Position numbers and translations under genes: made by a program. Source: Leuctra nigra (taxonomy: Eukaryota > Arthropoda > Insecta > Plecoptera > Leuctridae). Taken from it: a stretch of DNA of 64,000 bases. Every line of letters begins with the position of its first letter. The stretch's first letter is position 1. Shown here piece by piece: positions 25,301-36,476 of this stretch. The stretch covers positions 26,834,954 through 26,898,953 of the forward strand of contig OW203764.1 of assembly GCA_934045905.1 (NCBI GenBank). Direction: 5' to 3'. The notes below the pieces were generated by a model. That model made no database searches, was not told the DNA's origin, and saw only the letters and a program-made list of their open reading frames with translations.

Positions 25301-28300
25301 CCCCTCAGACCCAGTTAAACACCAACATATCCACTCCAGACAGAAATCACCATATAACACTGTGGTTAAAACTGCAACTTTAAAAGTGATATATCTCAGA
25401 AAATAATGTGGATAGCCCATTATTTAATGGTATATTTGGAATCAGCGTATTTTTATCTGTATAATTATTAGGGTTGGGATTCGATTTGATTTGCTAAATC
25501 GATGTCAAACTGAAGATTTCGACATCAAATCGAAATAATTTCGACATCGAAATAATTTTGACATCGTAATAATGGGCCACATCGAAATAATTACGGCGAA
25601 ATGTGGCAACACTGCAATTGCGTCTGCCCAAGGCCATGTTCCAGCGCTAGAGATGTCCCTCTCACACCCCCCTCGCGGCAACAAATGACGAGGAAATGAT
25701 TGAAATAAATAACTTTTTCATTTCAAATAACGTACAAGCATTTATTTATGTAAAAGGGAACAATTAATGAAAAAATTTCGTTGCAAATCCAGTTGCAAAT
25801 TCATGGTTTTATTAGACTTGTTGCCGGAATATATCCCGTGAAGCATAGGTAACATTGTCTGCATTCAACATCCTTTAGCAATGTTGCCCGTAATGTTCAC
25901 TTCAAACTCGAAAACTTTCCACAATTCACTTCGTCTCCACGGCGGGATTATTATTTTTTTGCGTGGAAACATTCTTTCACGAGAGAATAAAAACAACACG
26001 CGCTGAATGGCAAGAGACAACTGACCAACCCACCCTCAACTGCACACGCGGTATGCAGGAAGGGCGGAAGCAGGCCACTCAGCTGATCTTGAGAGGCGCG
26101 TTGCACTGTTGCCAGCTCTACAATACTGCGCGCTGATTCTCGGAATTTTTTAAACGATGTCAAACGATTATTTGATTAAACAATTCAAATCGATGTCGAA
26201 TCGAAACTCAAAATATCATTCGACATCGATGTCAAATCGAAAAATCGATGTCAAGTCCCAACCCTAATAATTATGAAGTTTCATCGAAATATCATTTACA
26301 TGCAGTTTTGAAAGGAAGACTTTAAGTGGTATTATCTGGTTCTTAAAAGTTTATAAAGGAAAAAATAAAAAATAGAAGTACATAAAAGTATCTCACTTTT
26401 GTTGAATTGAGAAGAAGATGACCATTGGCCCGAATGCCTCTCGGCCACTTGGTCTCGTCCTTGGGCCAAATAGCACAGTGGTTGTAGATGAAATACGTCA
26501 GATGGTTCTGAATCAGGTCCTTGCCGGAACACCGCAGGTCCACGGGATACCAGAACTCGAACTCGTGCTTCATCGTGTCCAGGTGCGCCTTCTTGATTGT
26601 TGTGGCCTTGGCGGGGAACTTGGCGTCCTTGAAGAAGATGTAGTCCCACACGGCCGACGTCATCTGCTCCGGCTTGATGTTGAACTTGTTGCCCTTCTCT
26701 CCGCGGAACGTCCCTTCTTGCAGGAAGTGACAGACGGTGTAGAACGCCATGTAGATCGTCGAGTCGGAGAGCGATTCGATCAGCCATTTGTCGTCCCATG
26801 GTAGCTTTGTTCCTGAATATACATTTATGAGTTTCAATTTAAGAAAAACACCACATTATGTCACATTGAACAAAACAGTCTTTCAATTACTTAATAGTTC
26901 AAAATACTGAAGGTAACATTGATTTTTTTAAATAATCGTGAAGACTCATTAAGTGCTATTTTACCACAAGAGAAGGGGAACCAAATCCACACAAAAAGGC
27001 TTTATTTCTGGGAACATAAGGCTTCAAGATGTACAAGCCCCTCTGTCTTTGAGCTGTCTCTTGGGTTGGGTATTCACAAAATACTGGTTTTAAAAGAAAA
27101 ATCCAATCCACAGGTTACCTGTTGGTAGGGATGGCACTTTTACCGGGTCTGAAAAAATCGGTAAATTTACCGGTCAGCGGTAAATTTTGAAAAATGATGG
27201 CAGATACCAATTCATGACTATACCAAATTTACAAAAATGACCCTACTTTATTATTTGACCCATTTACAAAGATTACTGCTGTCAGGACAATAACAATACC
27301 TACATCTATAACAATGTTTATAATAACAATACTCCATATTGATAAGGGATGATATAGCATGATTCGACCTTCTAGTGTAGGCTATGCCATGCTACCTGTG
27401 CTATTCTCCCATAAGAGGAATTGTCGACCACCAATTTGATCAAGTTACAATCTGTTTCTGCTAAACAAGCAAACCTGAAGAGAGATTCCGACATTGGAAG
27501 TAATGGTATATGGATGGAGTTATCATTCTGAATGATTAAGGACAACCAAAAATCAACGTAAAATATGCCTAACTGCTAATATTGTCACACTGATGTTTCC
27601 TTATAGTTTTTACTTAAAATTTCATATCTCCATTCATACAATGGAGAGGATCAAAAAAACAAAATTTACCATTTTTTTACCGGTAAATTAATAATCGGTA
27701 AATTTACCGGTAAATTTACCTTAATTTACCGGTAAATTTTACCGGGTGCCATCCCTACCTGTTGGATACTTTAGTAGTAGTCCCAAGACTTTTAATATCT
27801 TCGGTTGTACCTACAGCAAGTATGTTCATTCATATATAACTATAAGTCATGTCCATTCGCAATGATGTCAATTATGGTAATGTAGGGAGATAGGAAGTGA
27901 TAAATCGAGCTACATTGATGATCTCACCGAGTCCATACGTCCTTGAACAAGCATAGCCGTGGAGCCAGTTGAGCGTTGCGATGAAGTTCTTCTTGACCTC
28001 TTCATGGTAGGTGTTGATGTTGTCGAGGGCTCGGTCCGCTTGCTTCCTCCACTCTGCTTCACCGTAGTCGAGGTACCACTGATCGCAGAGGGCAATGACG
28101 CACTCTTCACCCGACCGAGACATGATGAGCTTCTCCGGCTCGTAGTAGATCACTGCCTCTTTGCGGTCGACGAGTTCCTGCTGCAGCTCCTTCTTCACGT
28201 CTTGCACCTTCTTGCCTTTCAGGCGGCCAACCAACATCACCTGCACATCAAAGCATTCAGATTTACAAAATAAATTATGTTTATTTTCTCGGCTAACTGA

Positions 28301-31300
28301 TTACAAATATTTACTTTAAAGTAGGTTATACAAAATTAAGCACAAGGATATTGGGAATTATTTACTGTCACAAGTCACAACAAACAAAAACAAGTGACCT
28401 TTAGAGACACAATTGTTAAATTTGTATTTCAGTCAGCAGTACCAACATCTTTACTAACTAGACGATACGTTTAATGGACACCCTAATAAGGAGTACAGAA
28501 ACTACATGACATTTCATTTAAAATCCAAGTATTCTGTGCAAAATTGCAGTCTCTGGACATGGCCAACCACTAGTTTTTCTTATTATTCTTACTTTATTCA
28601 GTCAGCAATAGATAAATATGTCTATTGATTAATCAATTATTGTGTGTGATGATGTCAAAGCAAGAACGAAAAAAACAAAACAATTACGATGAAAGTTGCA
28701 TTCAGACATTTTATTTGGTGTACTTGATGTTTTACTAACCCCATCATAAAATCCTTTGAGATAAACCATCTCCTTGGCCTCCTGGAGTTTATCCTTATCG
28801 TTCTGACTCTGTATCTTCAGCTTGTCGTATGCTGCAACGGCGCTGAGGTTTCCGAAGTCCGGCACCTCGATGATCGGGATCGGCTCGAAAGGGACGACCA
28901 TGTGATCGGCGATGCCGTACTTCTCTCGGAATGCCGGCTTCTTCTTCAAATCGACCAGAGCAGCGTAGTCATCTGGCGAGTCAGATGGTACGCTGGTAAC
29001 GATGCCAGTACCTGTGGATTAAATGTATTCTGTCACATTAAAATAAGCAGTATATTTATGAATGGTTCTTAATTCACATTCAATTAAAAATGTTCATATA
29101 TATTACTCCTGAACACAAGCCAATAAAAAATTAGTAGCACTAAGGAATGAAGTTAATCAAAATACAAAACGAGCATCAAAGGTCTCTCAAACACATTGTC
29201 TTCACTTAAGGGCTAAGCCCTGTGAACATTTCTCTCTAGAGTGAAGATGTTGTAAACTTGTCAATTCTATACCTTTTTCCTCCTTGATGGTCAACATCGG
29301 AAGAGCGTAGATGACATCGTTGAAACTGAATGGAGCCTTCAACGCAGCGCCCAGGATATCCTGTCCGACCAATTCCATCACTACGTCCACTTGTCCATCC
29401 TGCTGCGTGAAACCTTGGTACGCCATGTTGCGTGCTGCGCGTCGCGTGCTCACTAGCACGTCGCCGCTGGCGGTGCGGTGAGCGATGTAGCGCATGTCCG
29501 GTCGGACCCAGCAGTTGGTCTGGCCGTACATCGTCTCGGGGCGCAGAGTCGCGGCAACCAGGAACAAGGCACTTCCTTTCAGTGCACTGAAAGGTATTGA
29601 ATGTCAATTAATTTGGAGATTTAACAAATTGTGTTATGGTTGTTGTGATGAGCAAAAGAATTACAATTGAGGTAGGTAGGTAATGTTTTGGTATAAGAAA
29701 ATTAAAGACAATTAAACTACCTAGTATAAAAGCACACCAGTGGGCTAAAAATATTAGTTTCAAGGCTACAGATTCTAGATTAAAAATAAAACTAGATTCA
29801 TTTGGATATACTGGCAGTAATTTCTTAGTTCTACCATGAATCATCTGAGCTGAGCACCTACCTTAATTTCTGAGGGTACGGCTCCAACACACGCATCTTG
29901 ATGAGCGTGTACTCTTGTGGTCCCACACCCTCGCCTGAACTGCGATCGTGGTCCATGCACGGCTGATTATCGCGCGGTGAGAACACGGTGTAGCGCTTGC
30001 CGAACTTGATCTTCTTGCGTTCTTTCAGGTGCTCAAACTGCCAGCGCACGAAACTGTCGAAGAACGGGTTCGCATCTGTGGTGATGAATGTCCGCCTCCA
30101 GTCCACCTGCGATCACAGTAAGTTATCTTTCAAAACTTCCAAGTCCAACCCATCAAGTCCCAACCATTCCACAGACAAAATTAGAACTGATGCTACCAAT
30201 TCGCTCCCAATTAGATTACGACCATTCTTGGTAGACAAATCTGATGGAATGTACGTAAACTTGTAAAGGATTGAATAGAGCTGGACCGTACTTGCATTCA
30301 ATCGGTGAAACTCTTGCTGAGATATGGGAATGTGACTTCCAGTTTGAAAATTCACTGCAGCCTAGAATCTGAATTTGGTGTGATGTGATGTCTATGATGT
30401 GATCTTACAACTATGCAGAACCTTTGTTGCCTAAAATCAATGGTTGACAGCGTGGACTGGGCTTTAGGTACAATTAATTTAAACATGAGTTATGCAATTT
30501 TCGCTATTGTTAATTAGTAAAGGGAGTCTAGTTTTACTCGAATTTAATACAATGACCCAGAAAAAAGGACTCCTCACTTACGTGAAGTCCAATGCTCCGA
30601 AGATCTTGAACTGCTAGTGGTGGGAAATAATCCAGCCAATGCAATGCATCAGCAAATTTCTTGATGTCGTCGTCTTCCAAGCCGAGACTCTGCATGATCT
30701 GCCACTGATATTTAGCTGAGCCTTGTTTTGCCAAGGCTTTACTCTAAAAATATCACAAATTATAGTATTGCAAATGATGTAGCCTAGGAAAGGCAATATA
30801 CTTCCAGATGCATTAGAATTATCTGAATTACCATCATACTATTCCAATAATAAAAAAAATTATTATTATGGCATTCAAGAAATGTTACTCTCACAAAAAT
30901 TACCTTTTTCCCTTTACTCTTGTCCTTGATCACAATCTCTTCATGCTGATCAACTGGAGGCGGAGTGTCATCCGTCGAGTCAGGAAACTGCGGTGGGCAG
31001 CCAAAATCCTCCATTTCTCGTTTCAGTTTATCCGCACAGGCTTTGATAGGCATTCCCGTGCAGTGGAAGCCAAACGGGAAGAGGACTTTTTTCCCCTTTA
31101 GCCTCTGATATCGTACAGCAAACTGTGGAGAACATAATTCAAGAACAATCAGACTCTGTATGGAAGATAATAAAATAAAGAATCAGAATAATTAGAAAGC
31201 TTTCTTCATTACCTCGCATTTTGATAGTGAGAATGTGTGTCCCAGGTGCAGTCTACCGTTCATATATGGAAATGGGAAAGTAGTAAAAAACTTTTCGTCT

Positions 31301-33317
31301 GGACTCTTTCTTGTTTTTTCTGGAGCATTTTCCTCGAAAACCTTTTCTAGATCCCATTTTGCTTGCACTGTTTGCTCAATGTTTTGAAGGTATTCAACCT
31401 TGAATGTTCCTTTTCGATCAAGACTTGCCGCCTAAAAGGAAGAATGTCATATTAAAAGTGGTGCAAGCGCAAACGATTTTGCCGCTTGTTGCATGCACTT
31501 TCTTGTATATGAAAGAGACAAAATGGGTTGACGAAATGATTTGAAATTTAAATCATGATTAATTAAATATAAACTTAGGGTTAACTACATTTTTAATTTG
31601 TTGCTTTGTTAGTTTAATAATTAGTTGATTTTTGGTGAAAAATTGCCGTATAAAATTTAATTTTAAAAATGCGCCAAGTAGTGACAACCCTAAGTTTGTC
31701 TTTTATCTATAATCATGATTAAAATTTGAGATCAATTGGTTAACAGGTTTAGTCTCCAATCGTATCGGAAATTTCCTAGTTTTGCTGAATAACCGGCGCC
31801 TAATTACAAGGCACAAAGCAAAAAAGAATAGGTAGTGCTACTAATATACAATCAGACTGATCATGTGAACATCCAATCAAAGCTACACCCAATTATGAAA
31901 ATATTTTTCTCACTCAATTTGCTAAAACGGCCGAGCGCTTGCACCACCATCATTACTAATATGTTGAGAAATCACAGTGGAATACAGGACCCTTACCTAA
32001 TATCACAATAGGTTCAGTAGCACTGTGTTACTGTAGCACGATCGGGCTAGTTGAATTCTTATGGCTAAAACTTTTAAAACTAAAGTTGTGCTACAGTAAC
32101 ACGGTGCTACTGAAATATGGCGAAATTAGGTACCTAAGGGTCCAGGGTCAAGACAATAGACAACATAATAAATTATCTAGTTAGCTCTGCTTTTCAAAAA
32201 ATTTCATATGCAGTACCGTGATCCAAGTAGGTATCTATTATGGTTATGATCCATTGTTGAAATGGCTATGATCCATTGTTGAAAAACCATAATAGATACT
32301 TGGATCACGGTACTGCATATGAAATTTTTTGAAAAGCAGAGCTAACTAGATAATTTATGATGTTGTCTATTTGGATCAAGGTCATTCGTTTCTAGGTGCA
32401 ATTTTTAATCGCAGTGTATAGCAATTTTGGGGAATTATACATTCACAAAATATCCAAAAATTGGTCTAAGAGGTCTAAGAATAGGCAGGTACATTTATTG
32501 AACTTATTAGGATATTCAAGTCTGGGGCAAATAGCCCCAGAAAATGTTTGGTATTATCTCAATTCTAACCATTTTGGAACGTTTTTGACATGATCCGTCT
32601 ATTTTGATGTGTTTTTTTTGCTATTTAAATGTGCTTATTTTTTTAGATGAAACCCTGATTAATAATAATAGTAATGTAATTTATTGAGCACATAAATTAG
32701 GTACACAATTGGTCTGTATTCAACAATTGAGTCGTTGATCTTCCATACATCAATCTCCCCCCTCCCCTGAATACGCCCTTGAGAGATACTGGGAAAGTAG
32801 GTAACTTATTCGTTTGATATTTCTGGACCTAACCAAAACCTAACCATCAATTTGTCATGCAAGTGCAAGCACTCCATTCGCTCCACGGATTGCATCATTG
32901 TAAATTATCGATGATACACTGACTCGGTAACTGCTTGAAACTGCTCGACTTTGACTATGTACGACTATAATGACAATTTTGAGAAATTGGTCCAGGCGGC
33001 AGCAGTGCAGCATTGAGATAGGTAGTTAGGTACCTACTACCTACTTTTCGAAAGTGAGGTTGTTATGAATGTTTTCCGTTACGGCTTTGGTAAAATTACG
33101 TTTAGCGACTTCACTCTAACCTTGGTCATGGTGGGACGAATGAGCAATGCTAGAGTGAAGTAGAATTATCGTAGAATTACCGCGGCTTTATGTTAATACC
33201 TATAAGGACCATGACATATGTAGGTAATCCGAGGGGCATGCTCCTTCGTAGAAAGGCGTGGAACATATAATGCGCGACTTCTACTGTATAGGTACATTTA
33301 TTAGAAATACTTACCAT
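19342..33317 (-). CDS. LARS1: Leucyl-tRNA synthetase, cytoplasmic
   Basis: Fifteen coding exons join in phase: 33317-33315, 31431-31213, 31122-30904, 30743-30582, 30106-29862, 29586-29273, 29011-28740, 28240-27928, 26812-26397, 24642-24337, 23079-22903, 22715-22458, 21626-21414, 20218-19990 and 19553-19342. They give 1,185 residues (human LARS1 1,176). The enzyme charges tRNA-Leu with leucine in the cytosol. The HIGH motif is HLGH at 63-66 and the KMSKS loop is at 721-725. Between them lies the CP1 editing insertion with [18 protein letters not shown] and [15 protein letters not shown]. The C-terminal part has the eukaryotic extension ([20 protein letters not shown]). The start codon is alone at the end of exon 1, with the donor GTAAGT directly after ATG. 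Intron 10 begins with GC, not GT. Introns 1, 8, 9, 10 and 13 hold mobile elements. Confidence 0.96.
20666..21382. mobile_element. Non-autonomous hAT element in LARS intron 13
   Basis: The ends are TAGGGCTGTGCGGGTA and TACCCGCACAGCCCTA. Flanks are TACAATAT and AACAATAT, matching at 7 of 8 positions. The 717-bp body has repeated GGTCGGGT-type blocks and an internal duplicated segment near 20,850 and 20,970. The element ends about 31 bp from the splice donor of exon 13. Confidence 0.88.
23394..23695 (+). mobile_element. LINE 3' fragment in LARS intron 10
   Basis: The frame encodes the end of a LINE ORF2 ([15 protein letters not shown], then an acidic stretch, ending [14 protein letters not shown]). 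It is nearly identical to the last part of the longer LINE at 53.6-54.6 kb. It ends in an ATT-repeat tail. The 5' part, including the reverse transcriptase, is missing. Confidence 0.85.
23823..24040. mobile_element. MITE in LARS intron 10
   Basis: Perfect 14-bp inverted ends, AATGGGGTTGTTCA and TGAACAACCCCATT, enclose 218 bp. A second inverted pair lies just outside, ATAAAACGGTATTTGAAAG near 24,043 and its reverse complement near 24,210, so two short foldbacks lie side by side. Confidence 0.7.
25059..26321. mobile_element. TTAA-flanked TIR element (piggyBac-type) with nested hAT
   Basis: The ends AGTCTTCCTTTCAAA and TTTGAAAGGAAGACT are perfect 15-bp inverted repeats, each next to TTAA (25055-25058 and 26322-26325). 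TTAA targets are typical of piggyBac-type transposition. A complete hAT element sits inside with its own target duplication, so the outer element is older. There is no transposase. It lies in LARS intron 9. Confidence 0.82.
25469..26266. mobile_element. Non-autonomous hAT element nested in a TTAA element
   Basis: The outermost 11 bp are a perfect inverted pair, TAGGGTTGGGA and TCCCAACCCTA. A perfect 8-bp duplication, ATAATTAT, flanks the 798-bp element on both sides. Subterminal regions carry many copies of ATCGATGTC and TCGAAATAAT-like words, which could be transposase-binding repeats. Confidence 0.93.
27126..27757. mobile_element. Non-autonomous hAT element in LARS intron 8
   Basis: The ends are TAGGGATGGCAC and GTGCCATCCCTA (the inner pairing extends to TTTACCGG). 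A perfect 8-bp duplication, CCTGTTGG, flanks the 632-bp element. The subterminal sequence is dominated by repeats of TTTACCGGTAAA. Confidence 0.93.
31455..31970 (-). repeat. Interspersed repeat in LARS intron 1
   Basis: The right half, about 31,740-31,970, is the reverse-complement counterpart of the repeat in REP intron 6. Both ends carry GGTGCAAGCGC-like words in inverted orientation, so this copy may be the more complete one, of about 500 bp, with inverted ends. Confidence 0.55.
31987..32143. mobile_element. Foldback MITE in LARS intron 1
   Basis: The outer ends GGACCCTTACCTAATA and the reverse complement near 32,128-32,143 pair. The inner pair CAGTAGCACTGTGTTACTG and its diverged complement near 32,090-32,114 also pairs. 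No coding capacity. Confidence 0.65.
32154..32371. repeat. Near-perfect long palindrome in LARS intron 1
   Basis: Two arms of about 88 bp are almost exact reverse complements, separated by about 38 bp holding the direct pair ATGATCCATTGTTGAA. The main difference is a 4-base gap around AAGTAGGTATC versus AAGTATC. If transcribed with the LARS pre-mRNA, it would form a long hairpin. Confidence 0.85.
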
Positions 33318-33589
33318 TTTAATACAATTTTAGTCAATCAAAAACAGGTACACTTCACAACCTATGTAGGCAAATTCAATCAATGTTTCATCATGTTCTC
33401 TCCACGTGTACGTATCAAATGAACTATCAGCTGCAAGTGAAGTGCAACTTTGACAGCTGCTGAACCGACATGAAGCTAGCAACAGGAAAAAGAAATTTTC
33501 AGCGGGAACAGTTTGAATGCAGAAAATTTTCTCCACATCACCGGTGGGCAGGCGGGCGATAGTAGTTTTGTATTTGTATTAATATCTTT

Positions 33590-33915
33590 TTGAGGCTGTC
33601 GGAGAGTGGGAGGACAGAGCTCGGTGGAAGCAATTTGTGGAACATTTGCCTGGTAGTGGAAGAAGTGGAGGAAGATTAGGAGGAAACCCCACGGAACCTA
33701 TTTTTGAGATTGTTCGAGTGCTCATATTATAATCGAGCTTGACGTCAAAGTGATGTCCTTCGGAATGAAATAGGCACGGCAGTTTAATATTTTGTTTGGC
33801 CTGAGGTCAGGCGGCCATTAATCCGTATGAATTTGTCTCAACGATCTCGAAAATAGGTTCCCAGGAGTGCCCAGGCGATTTCTATAAAGTCCTACGGCGC
33901 TAGTATAGCGTTAGT
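33590..33915 (+). mobile_element. Degenerate LINE 3' fragment interrupted by a MITE
   Basis: The pieces before 33,690 and after 33,861 match the 3' end of the LINE seen at 23.4 and 53.6 kb (GTGGGAGGACAGAGC, then CCAGGAGTGCCCAGGCG). A foldback at 33,693-33,861 splits it, with ends GGAACCTATTTTTGAGAT and its diverged complement. Both are upstream of LARS exon 1. Confidence 0.65.
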
Positions 33916-36383
33916 TACGATTAGCCCTCAAGTGACGCAACAATATTCAATACTTCGGACAAGCGATGCTAAAAAATTAAAAAAAAAACAATCAAGAAAG
34001 AAATTTGTGTCCGAATTTCCACTGCACACTTGAGTTGTCAATCTATTTATAGATTCGTAACAAACGCCCACCCTCTGACCCAATGTGTAGGAACTAGGGA
34101 GTATAATTAATATTATTCAATTATCGTTATTTAGCTAGGCATTACGTCTGGTTTTCATATGCTATTGTTATTATAAGTACTAGGTAGTAGGTATATTGCC
34201 TAAAAAGAAATAGGTAGATATTTGGGATGAACACCAAATTAAAATAAATAATAGATTTCTATTATGGCATGGTGGTTTAATATTAAGTATATTATATCAA
34301 TAATAACATTCTCTAAAATAATAATTATACACATCATTCAATACATCAAATTTATACATAATAATGTGGAAAACTCAATATTTCCATAAAGAATCGCTAA
34401 AATCTCTAGATAGATACAAACATTTTTAATCCCGAAATTCAATATAATTAATTAATTATAATTAGGTACCAAATAATATACATCCTCACTTTAGCATTTC
34501 AGTTCAGCTTCAAATAATGTTACTATACCTACAACTCCAACCCAATGTAATACAAAATAAAAAAAAATATGATAAAGGATGTGTGTTGGCGTGATTTGGA
34601 TTGGAGTATTATATGTACAATAGTTCCACCTACTAGAATATGTTACAAACTGATACAGTGTCACGACTGTTAATAGAATTTGTCTACATCAATTTGAAAG
34701 CTTTCAATAAAGTTTATAATGGCACTTCCCGATTACAGAAAGAAGGCCATGCCACCACTATGCTAATTCTGCACATGATGCGGATCAATGTAGATTAAAA
34801 ATCACAAATCGTTATTGTTCAGTGATCCTTCTTCTCTTTAAATCCCATCTCAAAATATTTGCAAGTATTTAAATATTTACAGCAATCTTTTGAAGGTAGA
34901 ATGTTTTGTTGGGACAAAATTTTCAAGACATTTAAGGATTAAATGTTCAAAGGTTAGAGTTACCAAGAAAATCTTTTCTTTTAGGTAAACTAACAACAAA
35001 TTTAAAAGTCTACCAAAATTAAATATAAATGTACCTACAGTAGGTAATCTGAATCATTTGAGACTGAAATTACCCTCAAAATACACTTAGAACACCCCTG
35101 CATGGCCCACTGGCAATCTAATAAAAATGACATGTGGGAATTACATAATAGTCTTCAAAAGACTGTTGTTTGTTTATCGAACATGAAGAAATGTTATTTA
35201 TTTCATTGATAACCAATATAATTATCACGATGAAGAGAAAAATTATTAATGCAATCACAACTTGAGGCTAGGCAGACACTTCTGAACTCCCCTAAATGTA
35301 CGGCCTTGCTTTTACATAAATACTATTTATTTAGGTAGTAATATGATGATTTATTATTATTATTATTGAGGAATATCAATCAATTATATTTGCATTCAAA
35401 AAATATAATATATTAAATTTAAAATGTATAACTTTAAAGATCAATACTGCAATACAACACTTGATGATGTGTGTAGTAGGTATTCACTTGAATCACAATA
35501 TTACGTCTTGTGTATGGGACTCCAATAAAAGGCTTCAATATGAACACAATTATGTAATTCAAAACAAGATTAAGTCTGGTGGGGTGGTAATGAGAGGAAT
35601 GTGCCCGATAGAAACAATGAATATAATACACTAGATGTTTGAGAAACTTACAGAAAACACAGAGAATTAGGTATCGCCAAAGAGTGCAAGGAGACGTTTC
35701 ACGATGCTCAAGATCCTCCAGAGAAACTTCAGTGAAATAACAAGTCTCAAGGTTACAACACTCTGTGACGATGTCATAGAACATGGAAGTTGTTATCATT
35801 CAGGAGAGTTCACAAGACACCGAGACACAGGTACAAAATGTACTTTACTGGGCAACTGAACAATGCTGATTATAATATATTTACAAAATAGAGTGTAAAC
35901 AAGTTGCACAGTTACATCAGTTGATCTCCTAATAAAAACATTTTGTCCTGTGATGTTGGTGAAAACTTTCGCGCCTTTCCAGTCTGCAAGATTACAACTT
36001 CCAGTTGAATAGAGTGATCTGTCCAGCGAGAGGAAGAGAATGGGTTTCTTTAAATGATGCTACATTTCATAAACAGCATAGTGACATTATCTTCACACCC
36101 CATCTTTAACGTGGAATCAATGCTCTATCTCTCGTTTGACAGATAGTAATCGAAGGATTTTTAAATCTTTTGCATCTATGAGCGAAACTTCCGGAACTAT
36201 CTTTGGCATTACCTAATATTAGGATTCATGTGGCCTGCTAGCTGAACCAATTGCCTGAATGCTTCACTTCGCTTGACTAATTAACAGTAGCACCACAGAC
36301 ATCCGTCGACAGTCAATCAATTAATCACACCTTTCTTGTCTTTCCATGCAGTTCAAAGTTAGGATGGAGTCGAGTTGTTGGAC
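33916..36383. other. Gene-poor stretch; part is likely syntaxin 3' UTR
   Basis: This AT-rich region lies between the LARS 5' end and the stop of the distal syntaxin anchor exon. I see no conserved exon. The portion just left of 36,384 should be 3' UTR for the isoform using the distal anchor. A 121-codon minus frame at 35,434-35,799 starts with ATG but has no recognised family. Confidence 0.5.
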
Positions 36384-36476
36384 TTATCTCAGTTTTATCC
36401 ACAGTAGGAATCCAAAGAGTAAGCAGATTCCAACCAATACAGAAATCATGCACGCCTTTTTCTTGAGCTGACCAGT
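36384..36476 (-). CDS. Alternative last exon (anchor b) of the syntaxin gene
   Basis: After a good acceptor (TTTCCAG), the frame continues in phase 0 from exon 5: TGQLKKKACMISVLVGIC then a hydrophobic segment ending WIKLR and a stop. It encodes 30 residues: a basic juxtamembrane patch plus one membrane segment with a KLR lumenal end. Confidence 0.8.
   Translation of the reverse strand, partial: TGQLKKKACMISVLVGICLLFGFLLWIKLR

Noticed and set aside
35434..35799. 121-codon minus frame starting with ATG
   Set aside because: Located in the presumed syntaxin 3' UTR; Cys/His/Tyr-rich composition with no family match. It cannot be excluded, but nothing supports it.
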